Below, in pieces: positions 36,375 through 48,300 of a DNA stretch of 54,824 bases. Below the pieces are notes generated by a model. That model saw nothing but the letters and a program-made list of their open reading frames with translations. It was not told where the DNA came from and did no database searches. The DNA lies in contig JAPLCP010000127.1 in assembly GCA_026392155.1 (NCBI GenBank), forward strand, positions 1-54,824, given 5' to 3'. The position numbers and the translations under genes are program-made. Within the stretch, counting starts at the first letter, position 1. Every line of letters begins with the position of its first letter. The stretch is from Armatimonadota bacterium. GTDB lineage: Bacteria > Armatimonadota > Armatimonadia > Armatimonadales > Armatimonadaceae.

Positions 36375-37496
36375 TTAGATTTTCTTAACAAAGATACACC
36401 ACTCCACGATCTGGAGGGCCTTAGAGACAATCATCAGAGAGAATGCTCCGACAAGAGCCCAGAGAACACCATCACTAGGGCGCGTCAGCTTCACGCCACT
36501 TTCTTGGCTGCTCGCAAAGGAAAGCTTTGCCGCAATAGACTCAATGCCGGTCATGCTGGACTGTATTGCCGTGCGCATCCAGGGAGAGATCAGTACGCAG
36601 AGAGCTATCGTGGCTATGATCGTAATAGGCATGATGAGCTTGTACTTATCCGACTGATGATCGTTATAGATCACGCAGTTTCGGCAGCGCTCCGCTTTTT
36701 GGGCATCCGTGAGAAAGATTTTGGCAGGGGCTGCATTTCCCGGTGACGAGGGATTGGCGTAGTTGAGCTGCGAGGCGGGAGCCATCTCCAGCTGAACCCC
36801 TCCCTGAGTTTTGTTGGAGGCATTACTGACAATATCTTGCTCGCAGTAGCAACCCCGACGGATTCGCCAGCAAGCATCGCGTTTCTGGTAGATAGGGCAG
36901 TGGGGACGAACCCAGTCGCGGCAGTAGCTTCCCTCCCAACACTTACCAATCAGGGACGTTCGGATGGGCTTTGCTTCACGCTTTGCCCCTGTACCAAATG
37001 TCGCCTCCGAGGAGTCCATTTCTGTACCACGTCTCTGGATTGCCCGGCCAAACTTGGTAATAATATCCCGAATGACAAGGACGAGGCCAACTCCACCTGG
37101 CACTAAGGCGGCCTGTGGGAAGGCGGCTAAAGCCTTGGCAACTCCAAGGGAGCTAGCATCGCCTAGCATGGGGAGCCCCAACCCGAGAAGTGCCGCCCCA
37201 ATCAGAAGGGCATAGCCTGCGATCTCCTCAAACCAGAGAGAGACAGCTAGTCCAAGCGAGGCCGCCCCCAAGCCATAGGTTAGTGCCTTTGTCGCAAGGG
37301 CGATATTGCCCATCATGATCTTTTGTTTGGGGGCATCCCAGCTAGAGAATCCACCCAGACCAATAAAAACTCCATAGAGAAGGTAGGCCAGACTCAGACC
37401 AGCGACGATAAAGGCGACTGTCATCACCAAGTTCGCTAGCGTATAGACGATAGGGGGAACATAAATTCCACCTTCATCTGATTCTTCTCTGCTCAT
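36375..37496 (-). CDS. membrane protein with eight-cysteine cytoplasmic domain
   Basis: A 373-residue protein I do not recognise. Four hydrophobic segments (about 16-46, 62-88, 93-110 and 125-145) lead into a soluble region. That region has cysteines at 186, 192, 200, 209, 216, 218, 271 and 274, then a membrane helix (about 288-305) and another near 345-365. The Cys spacing (GKCWEGSYC, RPHC, DACW, GCYC, RCRNC) suggests one or two metal sites, zinc or iron-sulfur. It lies between efp and the accB-like gene on the same strand, zero bases from accB-like and 32 from efp, so it is probably one operon. Confidence 0.8.
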   Translation of the reverse strand: MSREESDEGGIYVPPIVYTLANLVMTVAFIVAGLSLAYLLYGVFIGLGGFSSWDAPKQKIMMGNIALATKALTYGLGAASLGLAVSLWFEEIAGYALLIGAALLGLGLPMLGDASSLGVAKALAAFPQAALVPGGVGLVLVIRDIITKFGRAIQRRGTEMDSSEATFGTGAKREAKPIRTSLIGKCWEGSYCRDWVRPHCPIYQKRDACWRIRRGCYCEQDIVSNASNKTQGGVQLEMAPASQLNYANPSSPGNAAPAKIFLTDAQKAERCRNCVIYNDHQSDKYKLIMPITIIATIALCVLISPWMRTAIQSSMTGIESIAAKLSFASSQESGVKLTRPSDGVLWALVGAFSLMIVSKALQIVEWCIFVKKI

Positions 37497-37528
37497 GGAA
37501 TGTCTCCTGATGTTGTTATAACGCTACG

Positions 37529-38089
37529 CTAGGACTTGACTCGCTCTAGATAGCTATCATTACGAGTGTCAATCTTAAGCTTGTCACCGACATTGATAAA
37601 GAAAGGAACGGAGACAACAACCCCACCTTCAACCGTGGCGGGTTTGGAGCCACCCGAAGCCGTATCCCCACGTACGCCAGGGTCGGTCTCGATCACGAGG
37701 AGCTCCATAAAGTCAGGCACGTGAACCTGGATAATCTGCTCTTTATGGAGAATGGCCTGAACTTCCATGTTCTCTTTCATGTATTTTTTCTGCTCGCCAA
37801 TCATCGCCGCCGAGACGCCGGTTTGCTCAAATGTGTCCATGTCCATGAGGAAGTACTCTCCATCTTGCTCGTAGAGGTACTGCATCGGTTTGCGCTCCAG
37901 ATAGGCTGCCTCCATCTTCTCACCGGCACGCCAGGTTTTATCCAAGGTACGTCCCGTGCGCAGGTTCTTGAGGGTAGAGCGGACAAAAGCTCCCCCTTTG
38001 CCTGGTTTGACATGCTGGAAATCAACAATCGTATAGATATCGTTGTCGAAGATAAGAGAAAGACCGTTGCGGAAATCGCTGGTATCCAA
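37529..38089 (-). CDS. efp: translation elongation factor P
   Basis: A 186-residue factor that helps ribosomes through poly-proline stretches. The three beta-barrel domains are complete, with the tip loop HVKPGKGGAF carrying K31 as the likely modified residue. The ribosome site AAGGAG precedes a TTG start; no ATG is available near the conserved N-terminus (DTSDFRNGLSLIFDND). It is the first gene of the operon leading to accC, an association seen in many phyla. No EpmA/EarP-type modifying enzyme is in the window. Confidence 0.95.
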   Translation of the reverse strand: MDTSDFRNGLSLIFDNDIYTIVDFQHVKPGKGGAFVRSTLKNLRTGRTLDKTWRAGEKMEAAYLERKPMQYLYEQDGEYFLMDMDTFEQTGVSAAMIGEQKKYMKENMEVQAILHKEQIIQVHVPDFMELLVIETDPGVRGDTASGGSKPATVEGGVVVSVPFFINVGDKLKIDTRNDSYLERVKS

Positions 38090-38131
38090 TCGAAAATACT
38101 CCTTTGAAAACTAGAACGTATTATAGCATGA

Positions 38132-38160
38132 AAAAGGCCCTCAGCCGAAGCTGAGGGCCG
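38132..38160 (-). terminator. terminator after the SLH porin gene
   Basis: Read on the minus strand, a perfect 10-bp stem (GGCCCTCAGC / GCTGAGGGCC) with tetraloop TTCG is followed by TTTTT. It ends the porin message and lies upstream of efp. Confidence 0.9.
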
Positions 38161-38179
38161 TAAGCGGGATTACTCCTGC

Positions 38180-40198
38180 TTAGAACTTAACGGAGAACTG
38201 ACCTGCGACGACTCCACCCTTCTGGATGTTGTCGGTACCTGCAGAAGATCCGTTGAACGCGGAGTTGCCCTTGCCATTGTAGTCCGCAACCTGGTAGAGG
38301 AGACGGAAGGTGCTGGCCGAGTTGAAGTCAAACCGGTAGCCAATGTTGGTGAACAACTCACGAGGCTTCAGACCGCTACCTGCACGGGTGTAGGTTGTGG
38401 ACTCTGTCGAGACCTCAAGCGAGGACGGTCCGGTAACCTGCCACTTGGCACCAAAGCCAATATTCGCGATCTTGTCGTTTGTCGTAAGACCACCAAGACC
38501 CGTTGCTTTACCCGTACCCTGGTAGTCCTGGACGGATCCCATCAGCTCGATGCGGTTAGTGGGGTTCCAGGAAGCTTTACCGTAAGCACCCTTGATGTCC
38601 GTGGGGTTCTGGAAGGAACCAACACGAGCCCATGCACCCGGTGCACCGAAGTACGGTCCAACGTTGCGGTAGCCACCCGAGAGGATGAAGTTTCCACGGC
38701 CAAACTGACCGTTGACATCAAGTGCCTCATTGTTCTTGGTAGTCACGTTCTTGCTACCAATCAGGGTATCCGACTTCGCATACTTACCTACTAGGGTGAT
38801 ACCAAGCAGGCGGGTAGAGACATCGGCGGCCATAACATTGACGGTGTCAAAGTTCGCCGGAGCGCCCGCGGTTGCGGACTGAGCGGCTCCACCAAAAGTG
38901 AGGTAGCTGGCGTTGATGTTGAACTTTGTCAGGACGTTAACATTGAAGTTAGCCGTACCACCAGCGAACTGGTTGACATTCATACCACCAACACGACCGG
39001 ACTGGCCGAAGACACCAACCGTATTGGCACGGGTTAAACCACCGACATATCCACCACGGAAAGCACCCGCCATCACCATGGGAGCCAGGTTGGCAGAGCC
39101 AAATCCGTAGTTTACGGGGTTCACTTTACCTGCTTGTGTGGTGAAGTTGATGCCCTGAATGCGGAAGTTACCACGAAAACCGTCGGTGGGGATGGATCCG
39201 TTATCGGTCTTCTGGTTGGTGAAGTAGGAGTCCTGATCCGGGGTCTTGAAGGTGTATGCACCAAACTGTGTGGGGATACGTCCAACGGTGACACCGGTAC
39301 TGCCAAGGATCGGCAGGCTGACACCGGTGCTCATGTGAGCAGACCAGAGAGTCGTCGCCTGATCCTGGTTCACCCGAGCTCCACCACGGTCAGAACGAGC
39401 GCCAAAGCCACCACCCAGGTAAGGGAGGTAGTTGCCGACGGTCAGGTTCGCTTCAAACGTCGTGTTGTCGTTGGGGGTCGCTTTCAGGTTCAGGTCAAGA
39501 TCGTGCAGAGCACGAGTATCCGCAAGAACGCTGCCGCTCGTACCAGGGCCACCGGTGACGAAGAAACCGTCACGGTCACGGAATGCCGAAGTGCCATCCT
39601 CACGGAAGTTGCCACGGACATAGGTGTTAAAGCCACCGTTGATCTTCAGACGCTTGTTCCACTGGTCTTCCAGCTTGCTAACGCGGTCTTCGACGTTCTT
39701 AAGACGCTTCTTGATTGCGTCCACATCCACACCAAGCGTCGTCAGCTCGGTCTGGAACTCGGCCACCATCTTGCGAATCAGGTCGAGATCAGACTTCTTG
39801 ACAAGGTTTGCAAGATCACCCTTGGTGGCAAAGTTGCTCATGTCAGGGGTGTCACCGCCCTTACCGATCATGCCCTTAACGGCATTGAGGTCAGCCTTGG
39901 TGGCAAAGTTGCTCATGTCAGGGGTGTTACCACCATGCTCATGAGCCTTCAGGGCATAGCGCTGATCAAGAATATCCAGCATGCGAGCTAGCATCACTGC
40001 CATCTCGTAGCGGGTTAGGGTGCGCTTACCATGGTAGAGTCCGTCTGGATCGCCAAGGATAATTTTGAGCTGCGCGAGCTTGTCAATGGCCTGGTAGGCC
40101 CAGTGGTCGTTCGGGACGTCCTTGAAAGGACCGTCCTGCGCAAGAACCGGTGCGGTGGTCAGAGCCAAGGCGACGGTTGCGAAAAGCGCTTTCTTCAT
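38180..40198 (-). CDS. SLH-domain outer-membrane porin
   Basis: A 672-residue protein. Signal peptide 1-20 (LALTTAPVLAQ), one S-layer homology domain (about 22-85, FKDVPNDHWAYQAIDKLAQL then TRYEMAVMLARMLD), and a coiled coil (about 100-190) with a duplicated 25-residue unit (TPDMSNFATKADL / TPDMSNFATKGDL). A long Gly/Asn/Thr-rich beta-barrel (about 205-672) ends in Phe (GQFSVKF), as outer-membrane proteins do. This is the architecture of Armatimonadota/Deinococcus/cyanobacterial SLH porins, where the SLH domain grips peptidoglycan. GGAGGGA precedes the ATG and a terminator follows, so it is probably a single-gene unit with a long leader and high expression. Confidence 0.92.
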   Translation of the reverse strand: MKKALFATVALALTTAPVLAQDGPFKDVPNDHWAYQAIDKLAQLKIILGDPDGLYHGKRTLTRYEMAVMLARMLDILDQRYALKAHEHGGNTPDMSNFATKADLNAVKGMIGKGGDTPDMSNFATKGDLANLVKKSDLDLIRKMVAEFQTELTTLGVDVDAIKKRLKNVEDRVSKLEDQWNKRLKINGGFNTYVRGNFREDGTSAFRDRDGFFVTGGPGTSGSVLADTRALHDLDLNLKATPNDNTTFEANLTVGNYLPYLGGGFGARSDRGGARVNQDQATTLWSAHMSTGVSLPILGSTGVTVGRIPTQFGAYTFKTPDQDSYFTNQKTDNGSIPTDGFRGNFRIQGINFTTQAGKVNPVNYGFGSANLAPMVMAGAFRGGYVGGLTRANTVGVFGQSGRVGGMNVNQFAGGTANFNVNVLTKFNINASYLTFGGAAQSATAGAPANFDTVNVMAADVSTRLLGITLVGKYAKSDTLIGSKNVTTKNNEALDVNGQFGRGNFILSGGYRNVGPYFGAPGAWARVGSFQNPTDIKGAYGKASWNPTNRIELMGSVQDYQGTGKATGLGGLTTNDKIANIGFGAKWQVTGPSSLEVSTESTTYTRAGSGLKPRELFTNIGYRFDFNSASTFRLLYQVADYNGKGNSAFNGSSAGTDNIQKGGVVAGQFSVKF
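39821..39934. repeat. 75-bp-spaced direct repeat inside the porin gene
   Basis: Two near-identical copies of about 39 bp, at 39821-39859 and 39896-39934, differ at two bases and encode the repeated TPDMSNFATK unit of the coiled coil. Offset is 75 bp, 25 residues. Confidence 0.85.
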
Positions 40199-40426
40199 GT
40201 TCTAGAATTCCCTCCGAGATTGATCGTCAGCATCCGTTTCTGCAAGATCCACATCGAGGTTGAGGTAGTTACCATGTTGCCTTCTCCCCATCGGTGTTTC
40301 GCTGGCTTAAATCTATGCCGCCGTTTCAAACCTCTAAGACCCCAACATTAGTATCAGGGTTTCATCTTTTTTTGGAAAAGTTTCCGGGGGTAAGTTTACC
40401 GGACTTCTTTTATCTTGGCAATTATA
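40199..40426 (-). promoter_or_regulatory. long 5' region of the SLH porin gene
   Basis: No gene is seen in these 228 bp. On the minus strand a TGATACTAAT-like extended -10 lies near 40345-40355, which would give a leader of about 140 bases. The leader has a Shine-Dalgarno at its end but no riboswitch I recognise. The start site is a guess. Confidence 0.3.
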
Positions 40427-40777
40427 TCAGTGACGATTATAGGGAAACGTAAATCTGGCATCTGTGGTAAGCATGAATCCACGCTTGGCTGCATGGCGTG
40501 CCTCTTGTCCAAAGAACAAAGTGAGCCAGTACTGGACTATCTCATCCTCCAGCCTCTCTCCCTCGGGATGAATCACCGCAAACTCATAACTCCAGAGCTT
40601 GGTCTTAGGGTCTGTTTCCAAAGTCAGCTCTAGAATCAGCCCATCCACATAGCGCCGGTAGTGGTCACGATCCACCAAACCATGTGGCTGGAGAGCGGCA
40701 AGAGCGAGTGGCTCGTTGTTTGCCAGAAGCCACATCTCCTGCACGATTTGCCGGTCGCGTGGCCCGTTGTTTCTCAC
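40427..40777 (-). CDS. hypothetical protein coupled to M29 peptidase
   Basis: A 116-residue protein with no recognised family. It is mainly charged helix and strand (RYVDGLILELTLETDPKTKLW, then YEFAVIHPEGERLEDEIVQYWL), with no membrane segment. It overlaps the peptidase stop by four bases (ATGA), so it is translated with it. Confidence 0.7.
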   Translation of the reverse strand: MRNNGPRDRQIVQEMWLLANNEPLALAALQPHGLVDRDHYRRYVDGLILELTLETDPKTKLWSYEFAVIHPEGERLEDEIVQYWLTLFFGQEARHAAKRGFMLTTDARFTFPYNRH

Positions 40778-41895
40778 TTGAGCCGCTCCGGATTGAGTCC
40801 CTGAAGGTCTTCAGGCACAAAGAGGCCATCTTTTCGGATCAGCTCACCGTCGAAGCGTATCTCGCCGCCCCCATACTCTGGGCGCTGGATGTAGACAAGA
40901 TCCCAGTGAACTTGGGAGCGGTTTCCGTTGTCCGCGATTGCATAGGCTTGCCCTGGAGTGAAGTGAAAGCTGCCCGCGATCTTCTCGTCGAAGAGCGTGT
41001 CGCGCATCGGCTGAAGGACATAGGGATTGAAACCTAGTGAGAACTCGCCAATATAGCGTGCCCCTTCGTCCGAGTCTAGTATTTGATTGAGGCGCTCTGT
41101 CTGGGCCGGGCTTGCGGCGCTGGCCTCGATGATCTTTCCATTCTCTAGCACAAAGCGAATCCCTTCAAAGAGGCTCCCCTGATAGAGAGAGGTGGTATTG
41201 AACTGAATATGGCCATTGACCGAGTCACGGATCGGGCAGGAGAAGCACTCACCATCGGGGATATTGCGCTCCCCATAGCACATGATCGCCCCTATATCTT
41301 TAATGGAGAACCGTAGATCGAGTCTCTCTCCCGTCAGGTGCACCTGGTCTGCCTTGCGCATGCGCTCCTGGAGTGGCTCCATTGCCTTCTGCATCTTCCC
41401 ATAGTCTAGGGTGCAGACATCAAAGTAGAAGTCCGTGAACGCCTCAGTACTCATCCCTGCGGACTGTGCGAACGCGGGAGTGGGGTAGCGGAGCACTACC
41501 CACTTTGTCTGATTAACACGGCGATCTGCCACGGGACGCCACCAGAGATTTTGATAGAGCGCCAGCTTCTCCGCTGGAACATCGCTAAGCTCTAGGCTAT
41601 TTTCGGCACCTCGAATCCCAATATAGGCATCCATTGTCTCCATACGCCGCAGCTCGTGCTCGCCGATAGCGGTCATTTGTGCCTCGGAAGCGTTTTGGTA
41701 GAGCGCACGCAGCACGCGGTTGGATCGTGTCTCGATAAACGGAACACCTCCCGCATCGGCGACGGTTTTGAGGAGCACTTGGAGGAAATCATCGGGAGTA
41801 TCGAAGGCTTCTATAAGAACGCGCTCACCCGCGCGAAGGCGAAGCGAGTGCGAAACAAGTGTGTGAGCGAGCTGAGAAAGTCGAGGGTCAGGCAT
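40774..41895 (-). CDS. M29 family aminopeptidase (AmpS type)
   Basis: A 373-residue thermophilic-type metallo-aminopeptidase. The N-terminus (SQLAHTLVSHSLRLRAGERVLIEA), the metal-binding C-terminal segments (ENGKIIEASA, GARYIGEFSLGFNP, SFHFTPGQAY), and HWDLVYI with its His-Trp-Asp are typical of clan MQ family M29. The dinuclear metal ligands (Glu, Glu, His, His/Tyr, Asp) appear conserved. It is transcribed away from the rrn operon from a -10 box six bases before its ATG. Confidence 0.92.
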   Translation of the reverse strand: MPDPRLSQLAHTLVSHSLRLRAGERVLIEAFDTPDDFLQVLLKTVADAGGVPFIETRSNRVLRALYQNASEAQMTAIGEHELRRMETMDAYIGIRGAENSLELSDVPAEKLALYQNLWWRPVADRRVNQTKWVVLRYPTPAFAQSAGMSTEAFTDFYFDVCTLDYGKMQKAMEPLQERMRKADQVHLTGERLDLRFSIKDIGAIMCYGERNIPDGECFSCPIRDSVNGHIQFNTTSLYQGSLFEGIRFVLENGKIIEASAASPAQTERLNQILDSDEGARYIGEFSLGFNPYVLQPMRDTLFDEKIAGSFHFTPGQAYAIADNGNRSQVHWDLVYIQRPEYGGGEIRFDGELIRKDGLFVPEDLQGLNPERLK

Positions 41896-41901
41896 GCGAT
41901 T

Positions 41902-41907
41902 ATTTTA
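41902..41907 (-). promoter_or_regulatory. -10 hexamer for leaderless transcription of the M29 peptidase
   Basis: TAAAAT on the minus strand, six bases before the ATG, within TGGTAAAAT; no Shine-Dalgarno. Confidence 0.5.
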
Positions 41908-41942
41908 CCAGAATAAAAAGATCACTATTTTCGTGGTTTTCC

Positions 41943-41971
41943 TTGACGTAGAGTTAATGGTGCGATAATAT
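41943..41971 (+). promoter_or_regulatory. rrn operon promoter
   Basis: TTGACG (41943-41948), a 17-bp spacer, TAATAT (41966-41971), with AT-rich sequence upstream that could be an UP element. It is the best sigma-70-type promoter in the window, about 275 bp before 16S. Confidence 0.75.
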
Positions 41972-42075
41972 TCTCCCTGCGCCTCGGCCTGAGCCAAGCG
42001 CAGTGACTCGAAGAAATGACAGTTACTGACGGACTTTTACAATTAAATAGTGTTACAGATAGCTTTGTTTGTTGT

Positions 42076-42089
42076 GTTCTTTGAGCAAC
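42076..42089 (+). other. 16S leader strand of processing stem, with boxA-like sequence
   Basis: GTTCTTTGAGCAAC pairs with GTTGCTCAAAGAGC at 43873-43886 in the spacer after 16S, forming the expected precursor stem. It also resembles boxA of antitermination. The rest of 41972-42250 holds no gene. Confidence 0.6.
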
Positions 42090-42250
42090 AACCAGAGCGG
42101 TAAGTACAATAACTTCGGCGAGACTCCCTCGGGAGAATCGGTGACTGGCGCAAAACGTGGAGTGGAGACACTTCTCAAAATTAGAGCAGGCTTACTCTTG
42201 TAAGAAGGTCTAACGATCTTCTTTGGATGTAAGTTATGTTCGCCAAACTT

Positions 42251-43773
<1,523 letters not shown>

Positions 43774-43872
43774 ATGAGTTGGCCAGACTCCGGTCTGTTG
43801 CCGACGAGGTCGATTCTTGAAGCCACCTCATTAAGTTGGGGAGTCGAGAAGTTATTTACTTTCGCTTTGGCT

Positions 43873-43886
43873 GTTGCTCAAAGAGC
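43873..43886 (+). other. downstream strand of 16S processing stem
   Basis: GTTGCTCAAAGAGC, complementary to the leader at 42076-42089 at 13 of 14 positions plus one G-U. Confidence 0.6.
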
Positions 43887-44006
43887 ATCGCGCTATCCTG
43901 GTGACGTTCTGTTACCTAAATGGATAGGCAAAGCTTTCTTAACACTATACAAATACACTGTCGGGTTGGATTCCCTCTCTACTGGAGAGGGTTTCTAATG
44001 TGGTCT

Positions 44007-44080
44007 GGGCTTGTAGCTCAGCTGGTTAGAGCATTCGGCTGATAACCGAAAGGTCACTGGTTCGAGTCCAGTCAGGCCCA
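44007..44080 (+). tRNA. tRNA-Ile (GAU)
   Basis: 74 bases: acceptor GGGCTTG paired with CAGGCCC, anticodon GAT at 44041-44043, T-arm CTGGTTCGAGTCCAG, discriminator A. CCA is not encoded. Typical 16S-23S spacer tRNA. Confidence 0.96.
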
Positions 44081-44099
44081 TCTTTTGTTTCCTAACATT

Positions 44100-44172
44100 G
44101 GGGGATTAGCTCAGCTGGGAGAGCGACTGATTTGCATTCAGTAGGTCAGCGGTTCGAGCCCGCTATCCTCCA
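44100..44172 (+). tRNA. tRNA-Ala (UGC)
   Basis: 73 bases: acceptor GGGGGAT paired with ATCCTCC, containing the G3-U70 pair that marks alanine tRNA. Anticodon TGC is at 44133-44135. CCA is not encoded. Confidence 0.96.
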
Positions 44173-44622
44173 CTTAGGGAAGCCTCGGCAGGTGTAAACA
44201 ATTTCCACTAGTCTGGTTTAAACGCTTGCGTTTACTCTAGCCTAATGGTTAAGCGAGAGCGAATCCCTTGCGGTTCGTCTCCAGCGGTCGCTGGAAGAGT
44301 AGTTCTAAACTTCCTCGTTTTGTACATTTATAATCGAATAGTGAAACTTCTGGGTAATGCACCATAGAGTTCTGCGGTTCAGAAGGCCGCGCAGGATAGA
44401 ACTTTATGGCGCTTGGTGGTTAGTCCAAGGGGAAGACCAAGTGATAAAAGCAAAATTACTAACAAATACATTCGTCTTAATAGATGGATGTGAGAGAGTT
44501 AGAAGAGTTTCTACATACCCACGATTTGTAGGAAACGGTTGCTGGAGTTTACTCTAGTCTCCGGTTTCTACATGACTGAGTAGTAGGAAGTTCTTAAGCA
44601 AGGTGAAATATCCTTGCTGTTT
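44173..44622 (+). other. structured spacer between tRNA-Ala and 23S
   Basis: 450 bp, poorer in G+C than the flanks, with no credible gene. A large hairpin (GCACCATAGAGTTCT near 44355 with AGAACTTTATGGCGC near 44400), a second hairpin (CTTGGT/ACCAAG), and several segments complementary to the spacer after 23S are visible. Among these is the exact 16-base complement 44332-44347 with 47785-47800. The sequence at 44582-44594 pairs with 47509-47522 as the 23S processing stem. A 66-codon frame (44357-44557) overlaps the hairpins and is probably fortuitous. Confidence 0.6.
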
Positions 44623-47483
<2,861 letters not shown>

Positions 47484-47874
47484 AAGAATCCTTCCCTTTG
47501 TGGAAGGGAGAACTTCCTTACTACCAGGTCAAAGCTAGTTAAGCTAGTAACCCTAGTAGTAGTTGCAAGTGTCGTATAGTGTGTATGAACTTATGGTTTT
47601 GAAGCTACGCGCTGCTTGCTCTGGATCTTCTAACTTGTATGTTCTCTAGCTCTTTGTAGTTAGTGAACTCCATTCTCTAAGTGATTGTGTTTGTAGAAAC
47701 CTATGGGTTTTGTAGAAACCTTTCGCGATCTACGCTACGTTTGTAATAAGATACTTTAGCTAGTCTAGCTGAGTGTCCCTAGTTGTTTCACTATTCGATT
47801 TTAAAAAATGTCTCTACGGCTTTACGTTTTCGTGACGCTGTGGAGTTCTGGTTTCCCCATTTTGGGGATCTAGT
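47484..47874 (+). other. spacer between 23S and 5S
   Basis: 391 bp with no gene. It holds the distal strand of the 23S processing stem (47509-47522), a small hairpin (CCTTCC/GGAAGG, 47490-47508), two GTAGAAACCT direct repeats about 20 bases apart (near 47692 and 47714), and the 16-base segment 47785-47800 complementary to 44332-44347. It is unusually long for a 23S-5S spacer. Confidence 0.6.
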
Positions 47875-47992
47875 TTCTGGTGTTTCTAGCGTAGGGGATC
47901 CACCCGTTCCCATTCCGAACACGGTAGTTAAGCCCTATTGCGGCGAAGATACTTGGGGCAAAAGCCCTTGGGAAAATAGCGCGACGCCAGAA
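47875..47992 (+). rRNA. rrf: 5S ribosomal RNA
   Basis: About 118 bases. 5' TTCTGG pairs with 3' CCAGAA, and the core CCCATTCCGAACACGG with AGTTAAGCCC is the conserved 5S loop region. Confidence 0.95.
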
Positions 47993-48300
47993 TTTATGTT
48001 AGTGGCCTTTCTTGGTCTTGCTAGGTGAAAGCTTAGGAAAACCGAGAAGGGCCATTGCTGTTTATAGGCTCGACCTTTGTGACCCCTCCCTCCGTTTTGT
48101 CGTACTCGCTAAGGCCAACTCACTCAATATCTTTGATAGATATTATTTTTTCCTCCCGCTGGAAGTATGCCCAGCGAGGTAAAATCAAAAAGCTTTCATG
48201 GTACTTTAATCTCCTAGAGGTAACAAAGACCCTGTGGTTGTATCTAAAGGGTAGTTTTTATGGGGCATTCTTTGCCCGGGAGAATAAGGAAAGATTTGTA
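47993..48300 (+). other. region between 5S and the TolC-like gene
   Basis: 308 bp with no convincing gene. A hairpin at 48004-48053 (GGCCTTTCTTGGT / ACCGAGAAGGGCC, two G-U pairs) may end the rrn transcript, although no T run follows. An open frame runs through to the TolC gene but lacks coding character and a ribosome site. Confidence 0.5.

Noticed and set aside
39134-39991. Long open frame (285 codons) opposite the SLH porin
   Set aside because: It is the shadow of a real, well-supported gene, has no ribosome site, and its product is low-complexity Val/Arg-rich.
44357-44557. 66-codon open frame in the spacer before 23S
   Set aside because: No ribosome site, it overlaps strong hairpins in the rRNA precursor, and the codon pattern is unlike the neighbours.
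48004-48053. Rho-independent terminator for the rrn operon
   Set aside because: The stem is good but no T run follows, so I list it only as a hairpin; it may be a processing signal.
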